Shown here: positions 1 through 12,366 of the stretch, in pieces
How positions within the stretch are numbered: the first letter of the stretch is position 1
Layout: every line of letters begins with the position of its first letter
NCBI GenBank assembly: GCA_943735955.1
Contig: OX030956.1
Location: forward strand, 10,624,445 to 10,688,444
DNA length: 64,000 bases
From: Piscicola geometra
Taxonomy: Eukaryota; Annelida; Clitellata; Hirudinida; Piscicolidae
Reading direction: 5' to 3'
Position numbers and translations under genes: made by a program
The notes under the pieces: model-generated
Seen by the model: only the letters and a program-made list of their open reading frames with translations
Databases searched by the model: none
Told to the model about the DNA's origin: nothing

Positions 1-270
1 TATTATTAGTTTTTAGATAAACATATACAGATATGTAATCATAAACAATAACAATCGAGTCTTATTTAAATGTAAACCTTTTTCATAAAGTTTTCAAAAG
101 TTATATCATAACATCATTATGTTAATTTATTTAAATTTTGACCTATAAATAGTTATATAATAGTTATAATATCCTAACATCATTATGTTAATTTATTTTC
201 ATTTAGCCTATAGCTTGTCCAGATATAAGATGAACTCCCATATTTTGTTAAAGTTATATGATAGTTCACG

Positions 271-530
271 ATATATATTTCGGCGAACTATCTGAAGCGA
301 GATATATCGTAAAATGAACAATAAATTAGGCTTCTTTACTTCTTTTACGAAAATTTTTTTGAGTAATTAATAATAATTTTACTCAGTAATGTCAAATCTG
401 GTATATATTTCGGCAAACTATCTGAGGCGAGATATATCGTAAAATGAACAATAAAGAAGGCTTCTTTACTTCTTTTATGAATACTTTTTTGATTAATTAA
501 TAATAATTTTATTCATAATGTCAAATCTGT
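271..530. repeat. 130-bp tandem repeat, two copies
   Basis: Two direct copies with a period of 130 bp (about 271-400 and 401-528). Each starts with an ATATTTCGGC(G/A)AACTATCTGA stretch, passes a GATATATCGTAAAA motif and ends near AATGTCAAATCTG. A smaller duplication of an AACATCATTATGTTAATTTA block lies just upstream, near 110-130 and 175-195. No coding potential is seen in 1-609. Confidence 0.85.
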
Positions 531-617
531 TCACATTAAAATTATTCAAATTGATATTCCTATTTATATACATAAACAATTACCGAGTCCATCGTAATCC
601 TAAAAAATAGATGAAAC

Positions 618-3600
618 CAGTGGCGCAACTAGGGGGGGGGGGGCTGGGGGAAGGCTCAAGCCCCCCCCAGACCTTTTCGAAGGGTCTCGCAATTTTTCGA
701 AAATCGATGAGTTTTTTTTGAGGGGGGGGGGGGTAATGAGATTTTCAATATTCCATAGGATAAAAATATTTTCTCTGGATGGCCATCTCTTTATCTCACG
801 AAACGTTTTATATATCAACACAGAACATAGAGATCCCACTAAAATAACACTAACATGTGACAAATTCTGGGAAAAAATAGAGCACCATTAGACCTTAATT
901 ACAATTTTCCAAAATAGATGAGTTTATTTGGTGGGGAAGTGAGCTTTTCAAATATACTAATTATTAAATAAAAATATTATTTATATATTTTTAACAAATT
1001 CATTTTGAAAATAATCTTTTTAAAAAAATAAATTTTTCAATTAACGTTTCAAAGTTAAATGCATTTTTCGTTAATTTATTCGTAAAACTTTAGGCTGATG
1101 GCACTGTTTATTTACTTAAATCAGCTGATGTGTGGGCTCAAACAATAACAAAAGGCGGCCATATTTTCTTCAAATTTCGACAATTTCAAGTAAGATATAT
1201 CGTAAAAGAAACAACAAAATATTTAATTAAAGTCAAACAAAATTCATCGATGTGATTTATGGCTCGAACTTGCAGCATATCCTTAGCAGCTTCAACGAAT
1301 TCGAATCAGCAATGTCAAATCTGTTCACAGTATGAAAATCATATGCACACGTTGTTTAAAAATAAACTGCAAAGTCGTTCATAATCTTTAGACCTCCTTT
1401 ACTTATTTTTATCGCTCAATGAGGTTGGTTTCATAGCCATTAAATATCTTTTAAGGCAGTAATTTTTCTTGCAAAGCCAAAAAGTTTAACTTGAGGCTCT
1501 TCTTCAAACTTTGTTGTGCACTCAGTTTCACTAAAACTTACCGGAATGATGAAGTTCGCTTCCAAAGTAACGTGTTTATGCACTTGTTTATTGATGAAAT
1601 AGTTTTTATTACCATACACCTATTTAAACCGCTGAGCGTGACGTCACAGGAAACTTTTCATATAGGCATTTTGTTAAACTTTATATTTATCTCAAAAACA
1701 GAAGTGACAAAAATATTAACATTTATTAAATCGTTCGAAAAATATTTAATAATTTTTGTAAGCAGAAAAAGACGCAATTGTAGTACCAAAGATCCCAAAT
1801 ATAGTTTGCTACCATTGCAAGACATTCTTTCCGGCCTGAAACAGTTTATACTATAAGAACTCATGGCTGATAGCGTTAATTTTGATAATTTGTCTCAGTG
1901 TGGCAAAGCTGCTATTTTGCGTTCTGGTCCAATTAGGGTTACCCTGGATAAGCTACCAAAAAATAACCAGAATCGATCGTTTCAGCTTTCTTGGTACGAT
2001 CGATTCAACTGGATTGAATATAATCCCCAGACTGCTGGTGCGCAGTGTTTTTATTGCAAGTTGCTAACAACTAGCAAATCAAAAAATGACGAGTTCAGGT
2101 CTGGTGGTATAAATAACTGGAAAAAACTAATTGAAAAAGAGACAAAGCACGAATCAAGTGATGTGCACGTAAGGAGCTGCAAAGATGCCCAACGGATCAT
2201 TCAATTTGATGACCAGAGCTGCTCGACGGTGAAAGAAAAAATTGTCAACGCCACGGAAGCTGATAAAGTCCGCAATAGAAAAGGCCTAACCATTCTCTTC
2301 AGCGTTGTTCGATGGTTAGCTATGGAGAATATAGCATTCCGTGGTCATCGCGGTACTGAAGGTCATTTCCGAAGTTTTCTTAAAAGTTTCAGGTCGTTCA
2401 TGCCAGATTTAGATGATTTCATGGAAGCATGTCCGAAGAACGCTAATTACATGTCCTGGAAAATCCAGAATGATTTCATAAAGATTGTTGATGAACTTAC
2501 AGTTGAAGAAGTTTTGAAGCCAATCCTTCTAACAAAGAAACCATTCAGCGTAATAATGGATGAAACAACAGATGCTAGTACCAAGATGCAAGTCGCTATC
2601 AGTATACGCTACACAAATGAAAAAACTGGTAAAAACAATAATTTTTTTAGATTAATTCTCAGTTTTCAATAGTTTATCATGAGTGTTAAATTATGTTAAA
2701 TTTTTTTTATAAAAAAAAACATATTTTTTTTACATTTATAAGTCAGCAAACAAATAATAATTAAGTTGTGTATAAAAATACACTTTATATTTAAGAGCGC
2801 ATAAGTTTTAAATGTGCTTATATTTTAAATTTAAACTTTGACAGGAATACCACAAAAACATCTTATAGCTATAGTGGAAACTATTTCTTCAACTGGGGAA
2901 AGTCTATCAACAATACTTATTGAAGTTCTAACAGAACTTGGCATTAACTCAGACCAGATGGTTGGCCAGGGCTATGATGGAGGAGCTAACATGCGGGGAG
3001 GAAAGCAAGGTGTGCAAGCCCGTATACGAGAGAAATATCCACGGGCTATCTACACATGGTGCTGGTCCCATAACCTACAGCTGGATATGAGCCATGCAGC
3101 AGAGCAGAGTGCAGCAGCAATTTCATGTTTTGGCAAAATCCAGAATGTGTATTCATGTGTGTCGTCGTCAGCACAGCGGACATCAATTATGGAAAGACAC
3201 CTACTAGAAGAACTACCACAGATAGAGACAGGAGATGATAAAGCCAATGAGGTAAGATGCCAGACTTGTGTGCTTATTTAGTTTATGCTCCATATCAGAA
3301 ATCGTTTATAATAACTTAGTTTTATGTTATTAAATCAAATTACTATAGATTGTGCAGTCAAGTGAAGGAGAAATGGGAGAATTAGACCAATTTTTTGAAA
3401 AAACTGAACTTCACAAAAAAGAAAAAACGTATCGTAGGCTTTTGTCAATCAGCAGTACTCGATTTATTGCTAGGACTAGAAATCTTCGTATATTTCACAA
3501 CAAACTACATGTATTAAAGATGCTTTATGTGAGATGGGATTGGGATCACTTTCAGAAACACTGGATGCAAAATTTCTGGCCACAGTGTCTACTCTTTACG

Positions 3601-4891
3601 CAATTCTATGTCCTATATCAGAATTAAGCCAAGCACTTCAAAGTCCAGTTTTAAATCTTGTGGGTGCTCAGAAGCATGTAAAGATGCTTCTTACGAGTTT
3701 ATCACAGATGAGAACAGAGAAAGTGTTCAATGAAATTGTTCAAGACTCTGTATCATTGAAGAATTCGCCAAACAATAAAATGAATATCCCAGAACCAGAA
3801 GGTATTATTATATTCAAAATATTGAGTTAATCAGAAAATAATAATTTAAAAGATTTTAATAATTATAATATTAATTATAGCCTAATCTAGTCTAATATAC
3901 TCAGTCTAATGTCATGAAATCATTGGCATATCATTTATGCTATTAAGATGTAATCCGCGCTGGCCCTCAATAACTGATTCCATTTTTGATTTTCTATTTC
4001 CAATTAAATTCAGACAGACCCACAAGAAAACGTTTTCTACCATCAAATCTTACAGACTCTGTTGTATTGCAAGCTATGCCAATTTGGTCAATGCATAGCC
4101 ATACAAAGACAACCCAACTGAAAATAGAAGAATACTACGAAATTATCGATCTGGTTACTTATCAGATAACCAGTCGGTTCGACAACCCTGCCTTGGCTGC
4201 TCTTGATGCTTTGCAGAATGGAATAATGACTCCTGAGCTTTCGGAGCTATGCCTCCTTCATGGAAAGGATGCTGAAACAGTTCAAAGACAGCTCAAATTT
4301 ACATCAACAAGTTTACGTGCGGATCAGTCTGATCCTAATGCATGTATCGAACTGCAAGAGCTCTTTTGTGCCACAAGCCTTCAGCCCGAGCTGCACTATA
4401 TGCTCGATGTTGCTCTGACTCTGCCAGTTACTTCATCAGAGGCAGAAAGAGCATTTTCGAAACTTCGGCTAATTAAAAGTCATCTTAGGACGACTATGTC
4501 TGCATGTCGTTTACAAATTTTATTGAGAATATCGGCTAACAAAACAACTACCGCACTTCTTCCAGTAAATGAAATGATCAAAAAATTTTCCCATACCGAT
4601 CGAAAAATTATTTTTTAAGCTAAAAACACATCAAAATGTACTTCAAATTAAAATAAGTTAATTTTTTAAAGACTTTTTAGGATCTCATATCAAATATTTT
4701 TTATAAATTTCTCTTAATTGAAAAATTCATGACTATTTTACTATGCAACTTAGTTAGCCGTTTTTTTGTATCATTAACAAACTATCTCAAGTTCTTTGTT
4801 ATTTATAATGGTTAGTTTTGATTTATACCATTGAGTTTTTTTTCCTCGAAAGTGAGCCCCCCTCCAGCCATTTTTGCTGGTTGCGCCCCTG
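618..4891 (+). mobile_element. hAT DNA transposon (hAT-1, ZMYM1-like), near complete
   Basis: The left end reads CAGTGGCGCAACTAG and the inverted right end reads CAGGGGCGCAACCAGC, so the termini are short inverted repeats with a GGCGCAAC core. The element is bordered on both sides by the same 8-bp word GATGAAAC (610-617 and 4892-4899), the target-site duplication size of hAT elements. It carries a spliced transposase on the + strand at 1863-4618. A perfect duplication and a nearly open reading frame mean the insertion is young compared with the other elements here. The 5' non-coding part (about 1190-1330) shares sequence with the tandem repeat upstream of the element. Confidence 0.9.
1863..4618 (+). 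pseudogene. hAT transposase, zinc finger MYM-type 1-like, one frameshift
   Basis: Four exons join in phase: 1863-2628, 2845-3251, 3349-3801 and 4014-4618, with GT-AG introns of 216, 97 and 212 bp. The N-terminal part has a TTF-type zinc-finger region (QCFYCKLL followed by a lysine-rich stretch and HVRSC). The middle is a DUF4371-like RNase H-fold segment (VIMDETTDAST, then GQGYDGGANMRG and WCWSHNLQL). The end is the hAT dimerisation domain (LPVTSSEAERAFSKLRLIKS). Together these make a cut-and-paste DDE transposase. A single-base frameshift near 3515 in exon 3 breaks the frame between the HVLK and ALCEMGL segments. The introns are my inference from splice consensus and phase. An upstream non-coding or coding exon cannot be excluded. 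Confidence 0.8.
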
Positions 4892-4899
4892 GATGAAAC

Positions 4900-5330
4900 C
4901 ACTTTATTTAACTAAAAAATATTATAAAAATTCAGAAATATTATGCTAAATTGTTTAATAAAAAGTGTTAGTTATATATTTTTGGTCAGAGCAATAAAAG
5001 TCATCAGCAAAATGTTTTACTAGTAATATTATAGAAGTCAAAAGATCTGCGTGGTTCTTAACTCTCTAAACTGAACTAATATGAAAAAAAATCTTATTAA
5101 TTTAAAGTATTTTCTTATGCCTGTTAGCAACACCATATATTACCATATAGCTATTCAAACATTGGAAATTTGTCTATGTCAATCGTTAATCTCATTTGCA
5201 TAAATTATGAGTACGATTTCCAAAGTAAACCTATTACTATAGGTATAAGTACATGACGTTATTGGACGCACAAGCATCAGCCTGATCAATCTTTCAACCT
5301 AAGAAAACAGATGTCTGACTTCCGTGATCA
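4900..5330. other. No gene seen; contains a LINE 3'-end fragment
   Basis: AT-rich non-coding sequence. About 5031-5078 matches the conserved 3' terminus (GTCAAAAGATCTGCGTGG block) of the CR1/jockey-like LINE family whose longer copies lie at 34.5-38.3 kb and 61.1-62.4 kb. Nothing else is recognised. Confidence 0.6.
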
Positions 5331-5334
5331 TAGC

Positions 5335-5700
5335 TTGCATTCTTTTTTGCGTTTGTGCTAAAGTTCATTCTGGTCTTGAAACATAGTTAACTGTGAACAA
5401 AGTCGAGTTTCATTTAACTCACGATACTGCTTGCAAATATCATGGTTCACTTCACCAGTTAGCAACATTGTCTCCAGCTGCAAGTAGGAACGCAAACCAG
5501 GAGAATCTCGATTGAACCTTTCTGTGAGTTGCATGATTGCAATGTCTATAACAGCGTAATATGCTGCTCGATAATGTTTCTCTGGTGTTGTTGCTACATA
5601 AGCTGGGCCGAGCCCACAATACTTTGTGGCGGCTTTTGCACCTGAGGTACAGCAATCAACTCGAGATCAAATGCCAAAACCATACTGTTGACGAATTCTA
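5335..5700 (-). pseudogene. hAT (ZMYM1-like) transposase fragment
   Basis: Read on the minus strand, this region parallels 47630-47990. Both encode a stretch with EEHYRAAYYAVIDIAIMQLT and then HDICKQYRELN, from the middle of a ZMYM1-like hAT transposase. It is a short, frame-broken, inverted copy of the same family as the element near 46.6-48.2 kb. No ends or target duplication could be found. The L2-like LINE fragment begins directly downstream. Confidence 0.7.
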
Positions 5701-5702
5701 TC

Positions 5703-6322
5703 TTTCTCTAAATCGTGTTACTTCCACATTCGTTGTATTAAATAGTTTCTTTCTTTTCTCGATGATCCTACTTTGCAGCTTCTTGTATCTTCTCTAGTTC
5801 TCTCCAGGATTGATTATTGCAACTCTCTTTACTATGGTCTCCCTGATACTACTTTAGCTTCTCTAAATAAAACATGTAATTGTACTGCTCGTTTTGTTGC
5901 TCGTGCTCCTAAGTTTTCTCACATTTCTCCTTATCTTCGTTTGTTACATTGGTTACCTTTGAGATCTAGAATGACTTTTAAAATATGCCTAAATATGTTT
6001 AAAAATCATAACTGCACTGCTCCAATTTATCTTAAAAATCTAATTAAACAGCCCCCTAAATCTGGTCTAAGATCCTCTACATTTAAGCGTTCTTTTCGTT
6101 TTCCAGTTAAACACTCTTTTGCTAAACGTTCTTTTTCTTACTGTGGTCCTTTTTTATGGAATTCTTTACCCTCTTCTCTTACTTCAACTAAGTCACTCAT
6201 AACTTTCCGCCGAGGCCTGAAGACGTACTTGTTCAAAACGTGATGGCTGAGCGCTTTTGTTCACTTAGTAAAAGGCGCTATACAAATCATTAGTGATTGA
6301 TTGATTGATTGATTGATTGATA
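5703..6322 (+). mobile_element. 5'-truncated L2-like LINE fragment
   Basis: A reading frame at 5773-6243 encodes the C-terminal part of a non-LTR reverse transcriptase (LVSSLVLSRIDYCNSLYYGL, then HISPYLRLLHWLPL and a terminal TFRRGLKTYLF). The stop is followed by a GGCGCTATACAAATCATTAG stretch and a (TGAT)n tail at 6295-6322, the 3' architecture of L2-type LINEs. Endonuclease and the catalytic part of reverse transcriptase are missing, so the copy is dead. Relatives lie at 38276, 38978, 41994, 46126 and 21738. Confidence 0.85.
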
Positions 6323-6394
6323 AGTACGTATAAAAAGTAACAGCCGCTTAATTATAGCTTTTTACTGTTCCGCTAGATTCAAGAGATATTTTGA

Positions 6395-6660
6395 TGAAAA
6401 CCTTCCACAACAACAACATTTCCAGTGATGGCAAGGACTTCTTGTTCACCTCCTGCCGCAGCCTCAACACCAGTGGCATAAAGATTAAGAAAAATGATGA
6501 TTATGTTTTGCGGTTATGAAGATGATGCGGTGATGCTTATGCTGTAGTAGGAATGCTGGCACTGTGGTGATGATAAAATTTTGTAATGGTAAAGACAATG
6601 ATGATCATGGTGATGTGGGTGAAGTTGGATTATTAAGGTTGATTGTATTTTTATTTAAAT

Positions 6661-6702
<42 letters not shown>

Positions 6703-6755
6703 AGGGGTATAAAACCGGTTTTATTTTACAAATTTATTTGAAGCGCTTTTAAATT
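6395..6755. repeat. Duplicated segment, first copy (partner at 45780-46140)
   Basis: About 350 bp is shared with 45780-46140 in the same orientation: a GGCAAGGACTTCT stretch, GATGATG-rich sequence, a GTTGGATTATT(A/G)AGGTTGATTG block, an AT-rich spacer and an ACAAATTTATTTGAAG end. The first copy holds an (AT)n run at 6661-6699. On the minus strand both copies encode a similar short peptide with EVLA and EGF motifs. Its origin is not recognised. Confidence 0.6.
6661..6699. repeat. (AT)n microsatellite
   Basis: About 39 bp of alternating A and T inside the duplicated segment above. The partner copy near 46.06 kb has only a short imperfect version. Confidence 0.9.
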
Positions 6756-7555
6756 CGACAAAAAGATATTTAATTGAGTTGATTTCACTCAAAGTGATAC
6801 ATTGAAAATTCAAAAACCAAAAGTTATTTGTTAGTAGTATATTTTCTAGCTATTTCGTGGTTTAAATATTTAAATTTTACGAATTAGTTAGCCCATTCCT
6901 AATATAAGTTTTGTAAAGGGTGAAAATGGAGGCTAAAAATTCAGGTTTTGTATCTAACTACATTCTTATATTACTTTTGATAAAGATTATTATTTTTAAT
7001 AATCATATTTAATTAAATAAATAAGGTTATACTTTTTAGTTTTTTAGGAATTATACGTTGATTTGCAATGTATAAACAAGACATACAAATATATACAAAC
7101 CTTTTAAATTAAAAGTTTTAATTAACACGAAGTTTTCAAAGTCCCAAATTCTTTCAAATTTCATTATTTTCTTAAGTTTCAATACGCTTTAAAAGTGAAC
7201 ATATTTGGCAGATAAAATATAATAACTTGATCTTTTTAAACTACGATCTAAAATATAGCAATTCCAGTACTTTTATACTTTTTTTTCAAGCTGTAAACGA
7301 TCAAGAAACAGCAAATTCTAAGAACTCTCTAGTTTGTGACTCCGCCTTACCGCCTTCAAACTTTTCCTCCTTAACTTGTAAGTTGTGAGTTTATATAACA
7401 AGTTTAATCATTAAACTTTAATGTTGTGCTTGGCAGTTATTTAAATTATTTAATTTTCCAACTTGCAGATAGTTTTGGAGATAACTCAGTCTTTGGTTCT
7501 AAATTATCTGCAGGTCAGTAAAGTGTCAGCATGTCTACCAAATTTAATAATTATA
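6756..7555. other. AT-rich non-coding stretch, nothing recognised
   Basis: No convincing reading frame, RNA gene or transposon terminus was seen here. The short open frame at 7463-7675 overlaps the inverted-repeat element that starts near 7556 and is not coding. Confidence 0.5.
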
Positions 7556-7929
7556 GCAAAACTCTTAGAGAAGCCGATTTATATTATTCTTGTTTATTTA
7601 ACTTCTCCCACTTTTTTGATTGACACTTGTAAACAATTATCAATTAAGCGCTTAATTGAAAATACTTTTTTTTAAATAATATAAGCGCATTTTCAAAGAA
7701 TTATTATTTAAAATGCAGTTTTTCATATCTAATACTTCATATTTGCGAAGGCAATTTAACTTTTAAGTATTTCCTTATCGTATCTACCAATTATAAAACC
7801 ATATTTCGAGTCTTTATTTATTGAAAATAGAACTTGAATGTCTATGAATAATAATGGCTCTAAATATGGTTTTATAATTGGAATATACGATAGTGAAATA
7901 CTTAAAATAGTTAAATTGATTCACAAATA
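7556..7929. mobile_element. MITE copy (CTCTTAGAGAAGCCGAT family), right end truncated
   Basis: The left part (ACTCTTAGAGAAGCCGAT, then AACTTCTCCCACTTTTTTGA) matches the terminal inverted repeat of the complete copy at 14337-14642. Inside are two facing copies of an ATGGTTTTATAATTGG-like block. The right terminus is missing. The copy ends about 20 bp before the upstream of the two candidate RanBP3 start codons. Confidence 0.75.
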
Positions 7930-7951
7930 TATTAATTAAAGCAACAATTTA

Positions 7952-10900
7952 ATGAGATTGAACATAAGTACAACATTAAATTCATCCTTCTTTAAAGATC
8001 TGAATGGCAAGATGAACGGAGATGAAAAGTCATCTGCTAAGTCCTTCTTCTTACGACCATCACCATTGCAACACCACGTCAACCTCATCAAGGGTTTCCA
8101 TCTATCTTGTACCTAAGTAGCACTTAGAATATTTTCAATTTATTAATTGTCATAATTCATTATTATTATTATTATCAAGCTCTAAATTAGTTAGATAATT
8201 CAATTGAATAGGCAACATCTGCAAAAATGACTGAATGTTCAAACTCTCACAGAACCAACACTTGAAGCCTCGCCACAAAGTGACTCTTTCAAGCTTGATC
8301 CTCCCAAACTCACCTGCCCACTCACTGGTCTCAGCCCTTATCAGCCATCATCATCGTGACCATACTTCTCTATAGAAAAACCATTCAAATATGTTATTCA
8401 TTATTTTTTTAAATAATGAAGTTATAATAAAAAAACATCCAAATCACTACTTGACAGAAAAGAAAGGCTTTCCCTCGGAAGGTGCACACTTGCAGGCCAG
8501 TGCAGCTGAGGAGAACGAAGAGACTCCTGAAGTGTGGTGGGTGGGTGTGCCTGCACTCTTTTGAATGCGAACTCCTGCATGAGCACCATCGAACGCCTGC
8601 AAATGCCTCCCAACAGCAATGGAGACTCCCAGGAGGCGCACAAAACGACCACAGACTTTCCAGCCAACGGAAGCACAACAGCTGCCTCTGGCGGCTTCGT
8701 CTTTGGCAGCAACTTGGCAGATCGTGTGTTGAATGGCAAGTCGGAAAAGGCTGGAGAAGGCACTCAAACAGGTGCTGTTTCAACCCGCACACACATTCAT
8801 ACAGATAGATCCTCTCTCCACCTCACATACCCATTCCAGGCTGACTAATAACTCTTCTTCACACACCACCTCCAGAAGCCTCAATGCCGACGTTCGAGAC
8901 AACCACCACGGGGACGAGCACTCCCTCCTCCAGCCTCTCCCTCAGTGAGTCAGCTGCCCAGCAACAAATCAAGGACCTCAAACCCGAGCTCAAGGAGGTC
9001 TCGTAATTTTATGTAGTTAGTCATTTTATTCTTATTTTGTATTAATAATAATAAACAAATAATAATCATAGAAATGTTCATTTAAAGTTTGCATGACCAC
9101 TCGTAGGTAAAGGTGGAGACGGGAGAAGAGGGCGAGTCGAACGTTTTGCAGATCCTGGCGAAGTTGCACTCGTTCGACAAGAAGAACCAGGCCTGGCTGG
9201 AGAAGGGCAGGGGCTGCTTGAGGCTGAACGACATGCCAGCAAGTGACCAGGCGTCTTTCCAGTCGAGACTTGGTGCGTCGATGCTTATGTGGTCGTTATG
9301 CCAGAATGTTGTGCGTGTTTAATGAGGCAGTTTTAAGTGGTGAGAATGCTATATGGTTTAGAAAGCTTTGAAATAAGTTTAAGAAATAAATCATTCATTT
9401 ATCTGGTTTCAATGCTAGCTAACGCCTCAACCACTCAGTGATGCGAGCACAGGGCAGTCTGAGGGTGATTCTGAACATGAAGTTGTGGGGGGGCATGCTA
9501 GTGGAGAAGGTGGGTCCGAAAAATCTCAAAGTGAGCGCCATTGACCCTCACCACGGTCTCATGGTGTATCTCGTAACGGTTCGTGTGGCAGGATGTCAGC
9601 GTTGGGGATTCTTAGAAGGGTGTTTATCTGGATTTATGGACTTTTCGATAGTGCTGACCTCTTCATTGCACCATTTCTAGTCTTTTCTCAAAGCATACTA
9701 CAGTGCAGCTCAAAAGTATAGGGACGGCAGTATTTTCAATTTAAAATTTAATTTTTTCCATTTCAAATTCATACAAGTTATAGATACTTGATAAAAAAAT
9801 ATGTTTTCAAAAATAATTTTTGGAATACATTTTATTCATCAGTTTATTAAGAAAAAATGTTTTTTAAGAAGGGTCAAAATGATAGTGTCGTATGCTCTTA
9901 AATACCAAAAAAATTTGTTGATATTTTTTAATAACTATTATTTTACATATAAACTAATAATTGTACATTTTAACATTTTTTAATAAAATCATAGAATTAT
10001 ACTTTTTTTTAATTGCTGACACAGTAAAATGTAGCAAAAATTCCGTGTATAACTTTTTAAAAGATCAAATGAATAAAAAGCTTTGGAAGACCAAAAAGAT
10101 CGAGCAAAAGAGAACGCTCAATTGCATAAGAAATAATTTAAATTTATCCATCCATTGTATTGATACCTTGTCTAGTTATGTGAACTCAGACATAAGAATA
10201 AATAAATAAAGAAAAACAAGTTTTTTTTAATTCAAACATGAAGACTAACAAATTCCACCTTGAACAACTGGGTTCCCAAGATGGAATGCTTAGTTCCCTA
10301 AGATGAAATTATATTGTATCTAATAAAAATGTCATTCAAACGTTGTATTATCGTCAAACTTGTTTAGTTATCTAAAGAATTACAACAGTTTGTATTTTAA
10401 TGTGAATTGTCTATTAATCAAATTTACTAAATTAAATTTAGATTTTAGGTTTTTTTGCAAATTCAAGTTTTTTTGTGCTCTAGGCGTTCTAGTTTTCATT
10501 TCGACTATGAGGTGCTATAAAGCCGATGTAAAAGCTAATAAATACTAACGGTTTTTGAATAATTATAAAGTAAATAATCGGTTTATAATAATTTTCAATA
10601 GTTTTTATAAAATATATACTCTCTATAGTCTAAATAAAATATATACTCCATATAGTAATAAAATTTATATTATATACCTATATATAATATAAATTTTATC
10701 ACTATATGGAGTATATATTTTATTTAGACTATAGAGAGTATATATTTTATAAAAACTATTGAAAATTATTATATATAGTCTGTGTAAAATATATACTCCA
10801 TATAGTGATAAAATTTATATTATATTATAGTCTATGTAAAATATATAGTCTATGTAAAATATATACTTTATATTGTTCATATACTATATAGAGAATATAG

Positions 10901-12366
10901 TATATACTATATATAGAGAGTATATATTTTATATACTATATAGAGTACTCAATTTCATTTGTATTCCATTTTAGGCAACAATGACTATGTTACACATCAT
11001 AACAGGCCAATCACTCAATTTTTGATTTTACAACATGCACACAATAAAAATGCATTGCATCATCTCATTACTAATAAAAAAATTAAAATTATATATATTT
11101 GGAAGTTGAGAAAAAAAGCAAAATGTTATCTCCCAGTATTTTAACAATTCTTCTAGAAATCTTTTTTTCAAATATTCTAATTGAATAAGACAACTTATAG
11201 AAATAAAACCAACATACAAATGTGCATCTAAGACAGATGCATAGATATGAAATAAAAAATTTGTTAATTTTTAAAGCAAATAACTGTAAATAAGCTCTTT
11301 CCATATTTGGAACCGGTTCAACTTGAGCAACTTCCCCCTACCATGACCAGCAAAGATCTTTTGTTTTAAATCCAATTTAGAACCTATGGAGATACATTGT
11401 ACATAAATTATATGTCAATAGAAAACATTTTCCAAGCTAAAAAGTGAAATTTTACATGTATGGAAAAATAGAAGTTTAATATCTGAAAAAATAGTAAATC
11501 ATGAAAGAAAGATGTATAATGGTAAAATCAAGTCATAGTAAAAGCATAAATACTAATAGTGCATTCAAACTTTTACAGCATTGATATATCATTAAAAATG
11601 CGTATCGTTCCTATTATTTTGACCCTTCTAAAAAACCTAATTTTTAAAAATAAACCGGTGAATAAATGAATTAGTAACAAAAATTATTTTTGAAAACATA
11701 TTTGTTTTTTATTATCGTATGAATTAAAAATGTAAAAAAGTTTGAATTGTAAATTTTAAATTGAAAAAAAACTGCCGTTCCTATAATTTGAGCTGCACTG
11801 TATCATTCTCGCTTTTTCACCCTCCTCATCATCTCCACACAGGCATCGATGCACGACACGGAGCAGATGTACGAGGCGGTATACTCCCGCTCGAAGCAGA
11901 TGGAAGGCAAGAAGAGGAACCTCCAAGCCGACGAGTCCCTCGTCGTCGTCAACAAGAAACTCAGGTGCTTGGGTGGAGCTTGTATGCGTGGTGTAGGTGT
12001 TGAATAATGGGACGATGGCATGCTATTGAATTTTATTCAGGGCGCTAACTAATTCAGTGGTCTTCTCAAATTAGTTCCGTGTTTTTATTCTTATTTAGAA
12101 ACTCACAAAATTCTTTTTTTTAAATAAACTTATTCATTGCAAGGCTGGAGGGCACTGAGGATGAATCTAACGACAGCAGCGCCCCCTATCCCGAAACAGA
12201 AAGTGAGCTCTTGATTTCTTGTAAAATTGAATAAAGTTTTAATTAATATAATTTAATATTCAAATGATAAAGAGTTAATTAAATAGTTGTTTTATTATCT
12301 CATTATAGCGTCGAACGAAGAAGCCTCTTCGTCACCAGTCCTGCACTCTTCATCGTCCGAAGCCTG

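Noticed and set aside
1491..1856. 121-codon frame upstream of the hAT-1 transposase
   Set aside because: AT-biased composition, no family resemblance, and overlapped by an equally open frame on the other strand.
8409..8792. Minus-strand frames of 106-127 codons opposite RanBP3 exons
   Set aside because: They are shadows of GC-richer coding exons on the other strand; the plus-strand joins give RanBP3.
9801..11304. Several 60-82 codon frames in the RanBP3 intron
   Set aside because: Low-complexity AT-rich frames within the Tc1 relic; only the helix-turn-helix-like piece near 10015-10130 resembles protein.
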